Assembly (NCBI RefSeq): GCF_000468535.1
Contig: NZ_AUQY01000005.1
Span: 1-64,000, forward strand
Length of the DNA stretch: 64,000 bases
Reading direction: 5' to 3'
Origin: Peptoniphilus mikwangii
GTDB taxonomy: Bacteria > Bacillota > Clostridia > Tissierellales > Peptoniphilaceae
A program made the translations under genes and the position numbers. A model generated the notes under the pieces. It searched no databases. It was not told the origin of the DNA and was given only the letters and a program-made list of their open reading frames with translations. Positions 12,034-20,853 of this stretch are shown here, in pieces (the first letter of the stretch is position 1; the number at the start of each line of letters is the position of its first letter).

Positions 12034-12744
12034 CTACTTAAAAGTTTTAATTACATCAGGATAATCTGTAATTAAAGCATCCACCCCCAAATCAAAGGTA
12101 GTTTTAAAATCATAAGGCTCCATTCCATACCAAACATTAATGCCTATTCCGTTGTCATGAAGTCCCTTAACCATTTCCTTATCTACTGCATAAGCTGCCG
12201 GATGATAGTATTCAACTCCAAGTTTTTTTACATATTCCCACGGCTTATTTAACCAACATGCTACTAAAAGTCCGCACTTTATATTTTTATCAATCTCTTT
12301 CATTTTCAATACACTGTTATGATTAAAAGACGAAATTATTATTTTATCTTGTATATCAAATTCTTTTATCATTCTGTAAACTTTTTCTTCTATTCCATCA
12401 TACCAATATATTCCTGTTTTTAATTCTATGTTTGTAATTAATTTTTTATCCGAAATATATTCAAAGTACTCTCTTAATGTCGGAATTGCTTCAAATTCAA
12501 TATCTTTATATAGGTTTGCAGCATTTGCACTTTTCAGCTCATCTAACGAAAAATCCATAATTCTTCCGCTCTTATCGGTTGTCCTGTCAAGCCTTTCATC
12601 ATGAATTATGACTATTTCTCCATCTTTTGATAAATGTACATCAAATTCTATTCCGTCTGCTCCCGTTTCAACCGCTTTTTTAAATGCAAGCATTGTGTTT
12701 TCAGGGTATCTTGATTTAAAACCTCTGTGTGCTATATTTAACAT
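12034..12744 (-). CDS. ugpQ: Glycerophosphodiester phosphodiesterase
   Basis: A 236-residue GDPD-family TIM-barrel enzyme. It hydrolyses glycerophosphodiesters (deacylated phospholipid head groups) to sn-glycerol-3-phosphate plus alcohol. The start NIAHRGFKSRYPENT carries the catalytic His and Arg. GADGIEFDVHLSKDGEIVIIHDERLDRTT supplies the metal-binding Glu and Asp and the second catalytic His. There is no signal peptide, so it acts in the cytoplasm on imported diesters, like UgpQ. Start ATG follows AGGAGG. It lies 9 bases after the MgtC-like gene and 48 bases before dctP, in the same transcription unit. Confidence 0.93.
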   Translation of the reverse strand: MLNIAHRGFKSRYPENTMLAFKKAVETGADGIEFDVHLSKDGEIVIIHDERLDRTTDKSGRIMDFSLDELKSANAANLYKDIEFEAIPTLREYFEYISDKKLITNIELKTGIYWYDGIEEKVYRMIKEFDIQDKIIISSFNHNSVLKMKEIDKNIKCGLLVACWLNKPWEYVKKLGVEYYHPAAYAVDKEMVKGLHDNGIGINVWYGMEPYDFKTTFDLGVDALITDYPDVIKTFK

Positions 12745-12752
12745 AATACCTC

Positions 12753-13409
12753 CTATAAAAATTTAAATTTTACAATTTCGGATTCAGAACCTAAAAATTT
12801 CATAAATTCATCAGATTCATTTTCATTTCTCGAAAGATATTTAAGTGTTATCTTGAAAAAATCATCTGCATATCCAATATTCAGCGCTTTATAATCTATT
12901 GAATTAACGCTTAAATACATTCTCAAATTTTTTATAACTTCTGCACTGTTACAATCCACAACAACAGTGTATATTTTTCTTTTAAACTTAAAATATTCAT
13001 TTCTGTATAAAAGAAATTGAATTATTACTATTAAAAATGTCCCCAAGAGTCCCATTATGTACAATCCGCTGCCAAAAGTCATTCCTATAATTGATGTCGT
13101 CCAAATCCCGGCAGCAGTTGTAAGACCGCTTATGGAATTATTCTTCACAAAAATTACTCCGGCTCCTAAAAATCCTATCCCGGATACAACTTGTGATGCA
13201 ATTCTTGACGGATCAAAACCTGATACATCCGAAAATCCATATTTAGAAATTATCATTCCCAAACAGGAACCGAGCGCAACTATAATATGAGTTCTAACTC
13301 CTGCAAATTTATTTCTATTTTCTCTCTCATATCCTATTACTAATCCGCATAGGCATGAAACTATCACTCTTAAAAATAAATCTATATTAAAATAAAGTTC
13401 AAAAGTCAT
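12753..13409 (-). CDS. MgtC/SapB-family membrane protein
   Basis: A 218-residue protein with an N-terminal MgtC domain of four or five membrane segments (GLVIGYERENRNKFAGVRTHIIVALGS, then VSGIGFLGAGVI) and a soluble C-terminal tail of about 80 residues. The family includes the magnesium-stress factor MgtC and the B. subtilis SapB protein; its transport function is disputed. Start ATG follows AGGTGATAG. It is the first gene after the glp leader hairpin, so it should be co-regulated with glycerol-phosphate uptake. That association is notable, and no link to magnesium is visible here. Confidence 0.85.
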   Translation of the reverse strand: MTFELYFNIDLFLRVIVSCLCGLVIGYERENRNKFAGVRTHIIVALGSCLGMIISKYGFSDVSGFDPSRIASQVVSGIGFLGAGVIFVKNNSISGLTTAAGIWTTSIIGMTFGSGLYIMGLLGTFLIVIIQFLLYRNEYFKFKRKIYTVVVDCNSAEVIKNLRMYLSVNSIDYKALNIGYADDFFKITLKYLSRNENESDEFMKFLGSESEIVKFKFL

Positions 13410-13462
13410 ACTATCACCTACATATAAAAAAATAGCAAAAGTCCCTGATCAATAAAATTAAT

Positions 13463-13496
13463 CAAAAACCTCCGCTCACTCTCTCATGGTTTTTTG
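13463..13496 (-). promoter_or_regulatory. Leader hairpin upstream of the glp/TRAP operon, candidate GlpP antitermination site
   Basis: The minus strand reads CAAAAAACC (13496-13488), a 17-base purine-rich loop containing GAGAGAGTGAGCGGA, and GGTTTTTG (13470-13463), then AT-rich sequence. The stem is about 7 bp and could act as a weak terminator. It begins about 13 bases after the predicted start of a consensus promoter that directly follows glpP. GlpP proteins are known to bind leader RNA of glp operons and prevent termination. The match of this hairpin to that role is inferred from position. It could instead simply end the glpP transcript. Confidence 0.55.
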
Positions 13497-13515
13497 AATG
13501 TTATCTACAATGAAA

Positions 13516-13544
13516 ATTATATATTAAAAGTTTTTAAGTGTCAA
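13516..13544 (-). promoter_or_regulatory. Consensus sigma-A promoter of the glp/TRAP operon
   Basis: TTGACA (13544-13539), a 17-base spacer and TATAAT (13521-13516) on the minus strand match the vegetative consensus perfectly. The -35 element touches the glpP stop codon. Transcription would begin near 13509 and run through the leader hairpin into the MgtC-like gene about 100 bases downstream. Confidence 0.85.
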
Positions 13545-14114
13545 TTAAAGTCTCCATACTTTAGGGTTACTCGACGAGATTGCAACCGCACCTGATTTTA
13601 GTGCATTCATAGCATCTTCCTTATCGGAAATAAGTCCTCCCGCAATTACAGGAGTATCATTTTCGGATGTTACCTTCTTAATAATTTTAGGTATTACTCC
13701 GGGAAGTATTTCTACCATATCGGGCTTTGAAGTTTCTATATTTTTTTCCAAATTTTGAAGTGCTATCGAATCAAGAATAAACAATCTAAGCACAGTAAAA
13801 AGTGAAAGTTCTTTTGCTCTTTTTATATTTTTAGGTCTTGTAGAAATTATCCCGTCGGCTTTTGTATATTTCTTTATAAAATCAACAGCTACTTCTTTTG
13901 ATGAAAGACCATCTATTAAATCAATATGTACTATTGCATACTTCCCGCACTCTTTGACCTTGCAAACCTCATCTGCTATATTCAATAAATCTCCGAAAAG
14001 TAAAAAAACTATCTTTGCATCTTCTTTAAGTGCAAGTCTCAGTTCATCTTCATTTTTTACAGCAAGTATTATTGGATTTTCCTCAATACATTGAATTATC
14101 TTTTTCCCTGACAT
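13545..14114 (-). CDS. glpP: Glycerol uptake operon antiterminator
   Basis: A 189-residue TIM-barrel-like protein of the GlpP family (usual length 180-195). Characteristic stretches are VHIDLIDGLSSKEVAVDFI, GIISTRPKNIKRAKEL, VEILPGVIPKII and PVIAGGLISDKED. In Bacillus, GlpP with glycerol-3-phosphate binds leader mRNA of glp operons and prevents early termination. Here the gene lies directly upstream of the glp/TRAP promoter and leader hairpin. A possible -10 TATAAT (14136-14131) and GTAGGGG ribosome site precede its ATG; no clear -35 is seen. Confidence 0.93.
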   Translation of the reverse strand: MSGKKIIQCIEENPIILAVKNEDELRLALKEDAKIVFLLFGDLLNIADEVCKVKECGKYAIVHIDLIDGLSSKEVAVDFIKKYTKADGIISTRPKNIKRAKELSLFTVLRLFILDSIALQNLEKNIETSKPDMVEILPGVIPKIIKKVTSENDTPVIAGGLISDKEDAMNALKSGAVAISSSNPKVWRL

Positions 14115-14203
14115 AATATACCCCTACAAAATTATAACATTAAAGCTGTCACTTTTTATATATTTTTTCATAAAATCAAAATCAAGCAACAGCTTTAAAA
14201 ATA

Positions 14204-15523
14204 TCAGTTCATAAATGCTTTATATATGCTTTCTATTGCAGCTTCATAATCTTTAACATCAATTCCGACTATGATATTTAGCTCACTTGAGCCTTGAATA
14301 ATCATTTGTACATTTATATTTCCATCTGCTAAAGATTTAAACAGCTTTGCAGAAACTCCTATACTATTTTTCATTCCTCTGCCCACAACCGTAACCAACG
14401 CTATACCGGATTTGATGCTTATTTTATCAGGATTACAAAATGTTTTAATTTCACTAAGCAATGTATCTTGTTTCCCGATTAAAAATTTATCAGCCACTAT
14501 CAGCGAAATTGAATCTATTGATGTCGGCATATGCTCTAATACAATTCCATTTACCTCAAGCACACTCATAAGATTTCTATGAAAACTCTTATCGGAATTA
14601 AGTTTTATCTTTTCTATATTTATAACAGAAAAGTGTTTTCTGCCTGTAACTCCTGTAATTTCACCAAATGTATTTTCGGAAACATCGCCATCAGGTAATA
14701 TTAATGTCCCTTTTGCATCAGGATTGAAAGTATTTTTTATCTCTATCGGAATTCCGGCAGCAGTTACAGGAAGTATCGCCTCCTCATGAAGCACCGATGC
14801 TCCGGCATAAGATAACTCTCGCAGCTCTTTATATGTTATAACTTTTATCTCCTTCGGATCTTTAACTATTCTTGGATCCGCACTTAAAAATCCGGTTACA
14901 TCTGTCCAGTTCTCATATAAATTTGTCTTAACTCCCCTGGATATAATAGAACCGGTCAAGTCTCCGCCGCCACGTGAAAAAGTTCTTATATCTCCATTAG
15001 GCATCTTACCATAAAATCCCGGAATTACCGCACATTTATGACTGTCTCTCATTTTGTAAATTGCATCGTATGATTTTTGCTCGTCAAAATTTCCATTTTC
15101 ATCAAAAAAAATCAGTTCTTTAGCATCTACAAAATCATAGCCTATAAGTTTCGATAAAATAAGTGCGTTTAAAAACTCTCCCCTGCTCGCAATATAATCC
15201 TTGCCATTTAAATTTATAAGATTATTATTTATCTCTTCAAAATATTCACTTAAATCAAGTTCTATTCCACATCCGTCAATAATTTCTCTATATTTATTAA
15301 ATACTCTTTCAAGTATATCATTGAAATTTATCTTATGTTTTGCAAGATCGTAACATAAATACAAAAGATCTGTAACTTTCGTATCCTCGCTATTTGATTT
15401 ACCGGGTGCGGAAGCAACTATATATTTTCTATCACTATCCGCATTGATGATTTCCTTTACTCTTAAAAATTGTTCACTATTGGCAAGTGATGTACCTCCA
15501 AATTTTGATACTATAATTTTCAT
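14204..15523 (-). CDS. lysC: Aspartokinase (monofunctional)
   Basis: A 439-residue aspartate kinase, the first step of lysine/threonine/methionine and diaminopimelate synthesis. The N-terminal KFGGTSLAN motif (residues 5-13), the FSRGGGDLTGS loop near 205 and the two C-terminal ACT domains (from about 310; VTVVGRGMKNSIGV) are all present. Start ATG 15523 follows GGAGGTG; a longer upstream frame begins inside the promoter, so it is excluded. Between this gene and glpP is a 10-bp inverted repeat, TTAAAGCTGT/ACAGCTTTAA (14198-14189 and 14149-14140). No lysine riboswitch is visible upstream. Confidence 0.95.
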   Translation of the reverse strand: MKIIVSKFGGTSLANSEQFLRVKEIINADSDRKYIVASAPGKSNSEDTKVTDLLYLCYDLAKHKINFNDILERVFNKYREIIDGCGIELDLSEYFEEINNNLINLNGKDYIASRGEFLNALILSKLIGYDFVDAKELIFFDENGNFDEQKSYDAIYKMRDSHKCAVIPGFYGKMPNGDIRTFSRGGGDLTGSIISRGVKTNLYENWTDVTGFLSADPRIVKDPKEIKVITYKELRELSYAGASVLHEEAILPVTAAGIPIEIKNTFNPDAKGTLILPDGDVSENTFGEITGVTGRKHFSVINIEKIKLNSDKSFHRNLMSVLEVNGIVLEHMPTSIDSISLIVADKFLIGKQDTLLSEIKTFCNPDKISIKSGIALVTVVGRGMKNSIGVSAKLFKSLADGNINVQMIIQGSSELNIIVGIDVKDYEAAIESIYKAFMN

Positions 15524-15542
15524 AACACACCTCCATAAAAAA

Positions 15543-15571
15543 ATTGTATATGCATTTAATACTTTAGTCAA
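15543..15571 (-). promoter_or_regulatory. Sigma-A promoter of aspartokinase
   Basis: Minus-strand TTGACT (15571-15566), 17-base spacer, TACAAT (15548-15543). The predicted transcript start near 15536 leaves a 12-base leader holding GGAGGTG, which fixes the aspartokinase start at 15523. Confidence 0.75.
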
Positions 15572-15671
15572 TAAAATAAATTTTAGTTTTTTTAAGAAAA
15601 TAATACAATTTCACTTCAATATATTATATAATGTTGTTAATTTAAAAACTAAATTTATGAATGGAGAAATT

Positions 15672-16340
15672 ATGGCAACACAAAAAGAAAAAAAATCACT
15701 ATCAAACGGTGTATATGATTATTTAAAAACAAAAATACTTAATAATGAACTGTTACCTGGAGATAAATTAATTGAAATGGAAATTGCAAAAGAACTTGAA
15801 GTTTCGAGAACTCCTGTAAGAGAAGCTCTTGCAAAACTGTCAAAAGATGGACTTGCTGAAAACTTTCCGCGAAAGTCATACATAGTTTCAAAAATTTCTA
15901 TGAAAGATGCAAGAGATCTGTACTCGGTAAGGACTGCCCTTGAACCTATGGCAGTTAGGGAAATTGCAGAAGAAGGTATCACAAACAGAACCGTCATACT
16001 TGAAAACATAATTTCAAAAATGACAAGAGCTTATGAAAACGGAGATCTTGAAACTGTAAAAGAACAAATTATTGAATGGAATATCTCTCTTATAAACTTA
16101 ACTCAAAATCCTATTCTTAAAGACACACTTAATATCGTGAATGAAAAACTGTATAGATTTGCCAATTTTATCTTTAGAGATGAAAAAAATGTTAAAGATG
16201 TCTACACAGAAATTAATGCAATTTTTTCAGCAATCAAAAATCTTGACGGCGAAGGTGCATACAATATAAGTTATAAATATGTTTCAGGAATTTATCCTAT
16301 GCTTGAAACTCAAAGTGACTATAAAATGTTTAGATTTTAG
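15672..16340 (+). CDS. GntR-family (FadR/VanR-type) transcriptional regulator
   Basis: A 222-residue repressor-type protein. The N-terminal winged helix includes GVYDYLKTKILNNELLPGDKL and the recognition helix region ELEVSRTPVREALAKLSKDGL (residues about 10-70). The FCD-type C-terminal helical domain starts with DLYSVRTALEPMAVREIA. The start at 15672 has GGAGA 5 bases upstream; the in-frame ATG at 15657 lacks a ribosome site. A -10 TATAAT lies at 15627-15632. It is divergent from lysC, with about 150 bases shared, so it may control itself and lysC or the glp genes. The effector is unknown; FCD domains usually bind organic acids. Confidence 0.9.
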   Translation: MATQKEKKSLSNGVYDYLKTKILNNELLPGDKLIEMEIAKELEVSRTPVREALAKLSKDGLAENFPRKSYIVSKISMKDARDLYSVRTALEPMAVREIAEEGITNRTVILENIISKMTRAYENGDLETVKEQIIEWNISLINLTQNPILKDTLNIVNEKLYRFANFIFRDEKNVKDVYTEINAIFSAIKNLDGEGAYNISYKYVSGIYPMLETQSDYKMFRF

Positions 16341-16362
16341 TAACTTTTTTTCGCAAAAAGTA

Positions 16363-16391
16363 TTGACGAAATATACAATTGATAGTAAAAT
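16363..16391 (+). promoter_or_regulatory. Promoter of tRNA-Lys
   Basis: TTGACG (16363-16368), 17-base spacer, TAAAAT (16386-16391), about 20 bases before the tRNA. Confidence 0.8.
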
Positions 16392-16410
16392 ATATTTCGT
16401 TGTTACTCCT

Positions 16411-16486
16411 GCACCTTTAGCTCAGTTGGTAGAGCAACTGACTCTTAATCAGTGGGCCCACGGTTCGAGTCCGTGAAGGTGCACCA
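16411..16486 (+). tRNA. tRNA-Lys (anticodon CTT)
   Basis: A 76-base cloverleaf with acceptor stem GCACCTT/AAGGTGC, D-arm GCTC..GAGC, anticodon stem ACTGA/TCAGT around loop CTCTTAA with anticodon CTT (reads AAG), T-arm CACGG TTCGAGT CCGTG, and an encoded CCA end. It is a single gene with its own promoter and terminator. Confidence 0.98.
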
Positions 16487-16490
16487 TATA

Positions 16491-16525
16491 AAACCTTGAA
16501 ATTTAATAGTTTCAAGGTTTTTTAT
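16491..16525 (+). terminator. Terminator of tRNA-Lys
   Basis: AAACCTTGAAA (16491-16501) pairs with TTTCAAGGTTT (16510-16520), an 11-bp stem with an 8-base loop, followed by TTTATTTTAT. It lies 5 bases after the CCA end. Confidence 0.9.
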
Positions 16526-16770
16526 TTTATAGCATATTAACATAAATATTAAATAGCTACAAACTCGGAAAGCTGTTCCGCTTTCGTTAAAAAATTAAAT
16601 AAGATACCAAAATCAAAGTATTCGGAAAAATGAAAGATACGAAAATTATGATATAAGAAACAAAGAATATGTAATTCATTATATTTAACAAAGTATTGAT
16701 TTCAGAAGTTTTGACTACTTTGAAAAATTAACAGTACACCTGAACAAATATTTATTTTCAACTAACAACA
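16526..16770. other. Intergenic stretch, possible decayed coding remnant
   Basis: No intact gene. On the plus strand, about 16690-16785 reads through some 31 codons (FRSFDYFEKLTVHLNKY within it), and a shorter coding-like run (YDIRNKEYVIHY) precedes it in another context. These could be relics of a lost gene or chance in AT-rich DNA. I recognise no family. Confidence 0.3.
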
Positions 16771-16801
16771 TAAAAAAGACTTAGATTTCATTCCAAGTCT
16801 T
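16771..16801 (-). terminator. Terminator of the typA-cls-ygjP operon
   Basis: Minus-strand AAGACTTGG (16801-16793) and CTAAGTCTT (16784-16776) pair with one G-U, then TTTTTA. It lies just after the metallopeptidase stop. Confidence 0.8.
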
Positions 16802-16804
16802 AAT

Positions 16805-17386
16805 CTAACTGTTCAGTTTTTTATGGATTTCATCATAATCCGGCATATATTTTTTTATTTCCGTATAGAATTTTTTTGAATGATTTGCTATCTTGAGATG
16901 TACCAGTTCATGTAATACAACTGATTCAATTTCATCTATAGGTCTTTTTGCAAGATACAAGTTTAAATTTATAAGCTTTCTATCTGGATAACAAGTCCCC
17001 CAACGTGCATTCATTTTTCTTATTTTAAATTCTCTCTGCATTAACCCTGTAAGCTTATTATACTTTTCAAAAATCATCGGTAAAATTTTCAAAAGCTCCT
17101 TCTTGTATAATAACTCCAACTTTTCTTCGGTATCTATATTTTCAACAAGCATCTCATCTAATCTTTTCCCGAATAAATAGATAATCTTATTTCCAATATC
17201 ATTTTGATATTTCATATTTCTCTTCAAACTTATCATTTCTTCAAGCTGTATCTTATTTTTTTCGATAAAATTCATTATAATTTCTCTATTCATATTCTCA
17301 GGTGCAGATACCAAAAGAGCCTCAGCAGTTGCTGAAACCCTCAATGTCTTTATGTTTTTTTTATTTATTATAATTTCATATTCCAT
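16805..17386 (-). CDS. YgjP/SprT-like zinc metallopeptidase (DUF45 family)
   Basis: A 193-residue cytoplasmic protein of the YgjP/DUF45 type. The gluzincin-like motif HELVHLKIANHSKKF (near residue 160) supplies two zinc-binding His and the catalytic Glu, with the downstream HSKKF His as a third ligand. The region RKMNARWGTCYPDRKLINLNLYLAKRP before it is typical of the family. It lies 1 base after the cardiolipin synthase stop, so it is in the same operon. The physiological substrate is unknown for this family. Confidence 0.87.
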   Translation of the reverse strand: MEYEIIINKKNIKTLRVSATAEALLVSAPENMNREIIMNFIEKNKIQLEEMISLKRNMKYQNDIGNKIIYLFGKRLDEMLVENIDTEEKLELLYKKELLKILPMIFEKYNKLTGLMQREFKIRKMNARWGTCYPDRKLINLNLYLAKRPIDEIESVVLHELVHLKIANHSKKFYTEIKKYMPDYDEIHKKLNS

Positions 17387-17387
17387 A

Positions 17388-18863
17388 TTAAAGCACCGGA
17401 GAGAGAAGTCTGCTTATTCCCTCTTTTACCTTTATGATTATATTTCTATTTTCATAATCTGAAAGAGTTAATTCAGTTGATTTTTTTACATCTCTATTAA
17501 AATCTTCTACAAGCTGTCTATTTAATTCCGCATCAAAGACAAATGCATTAACTTCAAAATTCAACTCAAATGAACGAATATCAAAGTTCGCAGTTCCCAC
17601 ACTCGATATATAATCATCACAGCATATTACTTTTGTGTGTAAAAAACCTTCTTCATAAAAATACGCCTTTGCTCCCCATTGCAACAACTCTCCTATAAAT
17701 GAAAGTGATGCCCAATGTACAAAAAAATGGTCTCTTTTTCTCGGTATCATTATATTTACCTGACATCCGGATAATGATGCAACTTTCAGTGCATTTAAAA
17801 GTCCTTCGTCCGGAACAAAATAAGGAGTCTGAATGTATATGTTCTTTTTAGCTCTTGTTATAATTTTCTCGTATCCATTTCTAATTGAATTTACTTTTGT
17901 ATCGGGACCGCTTGTAACAATACATATCTCTTTATCAGCACCTTCCCTGTATAAATACTCGGGAAGTAATGAAATAAATCCGCCGTCATATCTGTCGGAT
18001 GCATATCTATAATCAAGGAAAAATCTGAATTGGAGTCCTCTTACCGCATCTCCTGCAATTCTGAGGTGTGTATCTCTCCAAAAACCGAACTTTTTATTTT
18101 CGGATACATATTCATCTCCTATATTAAGTCCTCCAACATATCCTATCTTATGATCTATGACGACAATTTTTCTGTGATTTCTAAAATTTATTCTTGTGTT
18201 TATTGTTTTAAAAATCCCCGGGAAAAATATTTCAACCTTAACTCCGTTTGCAATTAATTTTTTTCTGTCTCCGGGTTTAAAACCTCTTGCCCCCATTCCA
18301 TCTACAAGCAAAATTACTTCAAGTCCCTCTTTTGCCTTTTGAACCAACAGATCCATAACTTTTTTGCCCAGATTATCCGACTTGAAAATATATGACTCAA
18401 GATATATTGAATTCTTTGCAGCTCTCATATCTTTAAAAAGACTTTCAAACATATCTTTTCCATTGTTAAATTTTACAATCTCATTATTTCTATATAGGAT
18501 TTCATCCTCTCCGTGATTAAACATCTCAATTATTTCAACATATCTTTTAGTCTTTTCCTTTAGAGATATTTTTCCGGATTTTATCATACTAAGCTGCACT
18601 TTTGCTATTTGATTCATTTTTTTAAAGGCTTTTCCCTTTTTATCGAACATTCTTTTCCGAGATAAATCCTGTCCTAAAATCAAATATAAAAGAAATCCCA
18701 ATATCGGAAGAAAGTTTATAGTCATTACCCACAATAAGGTAGATATAGGTTTACGCTTCTCTATAAAAACAATTACAAGAGAAAACACTATATTTATTAT
18801 AAAAATAAACCCATATAGCTCCACAAATCTTATTATTGTTTCTATATAATCCTTTAAAAACAT
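17388..18863 (-). CDS. cls: Cardiolipin synthase
   Basis: A 491-residue phospholipase D superfamily enzyme that joins two phosphatidylglycerols to cardiolipin and glycerol. Two N-terminal membrane segments (residues 10-60, ending LPILGFLLYLILGQ) anchor it. Two HKD motifs are present, HRKIVVIDHKIGYVGG near residue 230 and HTKVICCDDYISSVGT near 410. Length is normal for bacterial Cls. The ribosome site is GGTGAT. It lies 10 bases after typA. Confidence 0.95.
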   Translation of the reverse strand: MFLKDYIETIIRFVELYGFIFIINIVFSLVIVFIEKRKPISTLLWVMTINFLPILGFLLYLILGQDLSRKRMFDKKGKAFKKMNQIAKVQLSMIKSGKISLKEKTKRYVEIIEMFNHGEDEILYRNNEIVKFNNGKDMFESLFKDMRAAKNSIYLESYIFKSDNLGKKVMDLLVQKAKEGLEVILLVDGMGARGFKPGDRKKLIANGVKVEIFFPGIFKTINTRINFRNHRKIVVIDHKIGYVGGLNIGDEYVSENKKFGFWRDTHLRIAGDAVRGLQFRFFLDYRYASDRYDGGFISLLPEYLYREGADKEICIVTSGPDTKVNSIRNGYEKIITRAKKNIYIQTPYFVPDEGLLNALKVASLSGCQVNIMIPRKRDHFFVHWASLSFIGELLQWGAKAYFYEEGFLHTKVICCDDYISSVGTANFDIRSFELNFEVNAFVFDAELNRQLVEDFNRDVKKSTELTLSDYENRNIIIKVKEGISRLLSPVL

Positions 18864-18873
18864 AAAATCACCG

Positions 18874-20703
18874 TTATTTTAAATACTTTTTAGACTTGTA
18901 CCTTGTCTGTGAATTCAAAATTTGTTTTCTGATTCTGAATGTGGAAGGAGTAACCTCAATAAGTTCATCATCTTCAATAAATTCAAGAGCTTCCTCCAAG
19001 CTCATACTCTTTTTAGGTGAAAGCTTTAATGCCTCATCCGAACCGGATGCCCTTACGTTTGACTGTTTCTTTGTCTTGGTTACTGAAACTTCAATTTCAA
19101 CTCCTTTAGGAGATTGTCCTACAACCTGACCTTCATATACATTTTCACCGGGTTCTACAAATAAAAGACCTCTATCCTGTGCATTGTTAAGTCCGTATGC
19201 AGATGCAACGCCTGTATCAAATGAAACTATTGATGCATCAACTCTTCGCGGTATATCTCCTTTATACAATTCATATCCGTCAAAAATAGAATTTAATATG
19301 CCGTTTCCTTTAGTATCTGTTAAAAATTCGTTTCTGTATCCTATAAGACCTCTGGCAGGCATTCTAAATTCAAGCCTTGCATATCCGCCGGTAGGTTCTT
19401 GCATAGCAACAAGCTCAGCTTTTCTGCGTCCAAGCTTTTCTATAACTGAACCTGCAAACTCACTTGATACATCTATTGTAACATATTCCATAGGTTCAAG
19501 TTTTTTTCCGTTTTCTTCTTTAAATAAAACCTGCGGCTTTGATACCTGAAATTCATATCCCTCACGACGCATATTTTCTATTAACACACTTAAATGAAGT
19601 TCTCCTCTTCCCGATACTTTAAAACTGTCAGTGGTAGATGTCTCTTCAACTCTAAGACTTACATCAGTTTGAAGTTCTCTGAAAAGTCTTGATCTGATTT
19701 GTCTTGATGTCAAAAATTTTCCATCTTTCCCCGCAAACGGAGAATCATTTACAGAAAAGTTCATGGAAATTGTCGGTTCCGAAATTTTTACGAATTCAAG
19801 TGGAGTAGGATCATTTATAGAACAAATCGTATCTCCTATATTTATATCCTCTATTCCTGAGACTGCTACAATCGAACCGGCTCTTGCAATAGAAACCGGA
19901 ACTCTTTCAAGTCCTTCATATTCATAAATCTGAGATATTTTTACTTTTTTAGGTTCAAGTGCCGCCTGTGCATTTGTAAGAACAACACTGTCTCCCTCTT
20001 TAAATACTCCTCTTTCAACTTTTCCTACACCAATTCTTCCTACATATTCATTGTAATCAATGGTAGAAATTAAAAGCTGAAACGGAGAATCTTCATCACC
20101 TGCAGGTGCAGGTATATAATCTATGACAGTATCAAAAAGAACATTCATATTTTCAGTGCTATCCCCTAAATTTTTCATAGCTATACCTTGTTTTGCAGAT
20201 GTATATACAAAAGGACACTCAAGTGTATCTTCATCAGCGCCGAGATCTATAAATAAATCAAGTACCTCATCTACAACTTCCTCAGGCCTTGCTCCGGGTC
20301 TGTCAATTTTATTTACACACACAATTACGGGAAGCTTTAATTCAAACGCCTTTTTAAGTACAAACTTGGTTTGAGGCATGGGGCCTTCAAAGGCATCAAC
20401 CAATAAAACTACACCGTTTACCATCTTTAAAACACGTTCAACTTCTCCGCCGAAATCTGCATGTCCGGGAGTATCAATGATATTTATTTTTACATCACCG
20501 TATTTTACGGATGTATTTTTAGAAAGAATGGTTATACCTCTTTCTCTTTCAATATCGTTTGAATCCATAACACGATCTTCAACAACCTGATTTTCTCTAA
20601 ATACACCCGATTGTTTTAAAAGTGCATCTACAAGAGTGGTCTTGCCATGATCAACATGGGCTATTATAGCAATATTACGAACATCTTCTCTAAATTTATT
20701 CAT
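18874..20703 (-). CDS. typA: Ribosome-associated GTPase TypA/BipA
   Basis: A 609-residue translational GTPase of standard length. G1 [10 protein letters not shown] (residues 15-24), the switch I RGITI, G3 [11 protein letters not shown] and G4 NKIDRPGA are present, followed by domain II, EF-G-like domains and the BipA-specific C-terminal domain ([18 protein letters not shown]). It acts in 50S assembly and stress or low-temperature growth. It is the first gene of an operon with cls and the YgjP-like gene. The start is preceded by a weak GGATGTG site. Confidence 0.97.
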   Translation of the reverse strand: MNKFREDVRNIAIIAHVDHGKTTLVDALLKQSGVFRENQVVEDRVMDSNDIERERGITILSKNTSVKYGDVKINIIDTPGHADFGGEVERVLKMVNGVVLLVDAFEGPMPQTKFVLKKAFELKLPVIVCVNKIDRPGARPEEVVDEVLDLFIDLGADEDTLECPFVYTSAKQGIAMKNLGDSTENMNVLFDTVIDYIPAPAGDEDSPFQLLISTIDYNEYVGRIGVGKVERGVFKEGDSVVLTNAQAALEPKKVKISQIYEYEGLERVPVSIARAGSIVAVSGIEDINIGDTICSINDPTPLEFVKISEPTISMNFSVNDSPFAGKDGKFLTSRQIRSRLFRELQTDVSLRVEETSTTDSFKVSGRGELHLSVLIENMRREGYEFQVSKPQVLFKEENGKKLEPMEYVTIDVSSEFAGSVIEKLGRRKAELVAMQEPTGGYARLEFRMPARGLIGYRNEFLTDTKGNGILNSIFDGYELYKGDIPRRVDASIVSFDTGVASAYGLNNAQDRGLLFVEPGENVYEGQVVGQSPKGVEIEVSVTKTKKQSNVRASGSDEALKLSPKKSMSLEEALEFIEDDELIEVTPSTFRIRKQILNSQTRYKSKKYLK

Positions 20704-20735
20704 TTTTATTCACATCCAATCTATTTCAACACTAA

Positions 20736-20765
20736 ATTATAACATAGACTTATAGTATATTGTAA
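20736..20765 (-). promoter_or_regulatory. Promoter of typA operon
   Basis: TTACAA (20765-20760), 18-base spacer, TATAAT (20741-20736) on the minus strand, about 35 bases before the typA ATG. Confidence 0.6.
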
Positions 20766-20794
20766 TGATTTGTAAATAATAAGTAATTTTTTTT

Positions 20795-20830
20795 CAAAAA
20801 AATAGTACCTTTGATATCAAAAGTACTATT
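20795..20830 (-). terminator. Terminator of the RsbW-like gene
   Basis: The minus strand reads AATAGTAC (20830-20823), an inner stem around GATATC, and GTACTATT (20808-20801), then TTTTTTG. The stem is about 14 bp with one mismatch. It lies 24 bases past the stop. Confidence 0.85.
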
Positions 20831-20853
20831 TTAGAATAAAATTGCAATATAAA

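Noticed and set aside
14140-14198. 10-bp inverted repeat between lysC and glpP as lysC terminator
   Set aside because: The loop is 39 bases and no T-tract follows the second arm, so function is unclear.
15524-15671. Riboswitch (lysine type or T-box) ahead of aspartokinase
   Set aside because: The promoter leaves only about 12 bases of leader, too short for any such element.
16690-16785. Small gene after tRNA-Lys on the plus strand
   Set aside because: No start codon with a ribosome site and no recognisable family; kept only as a possible remnant.
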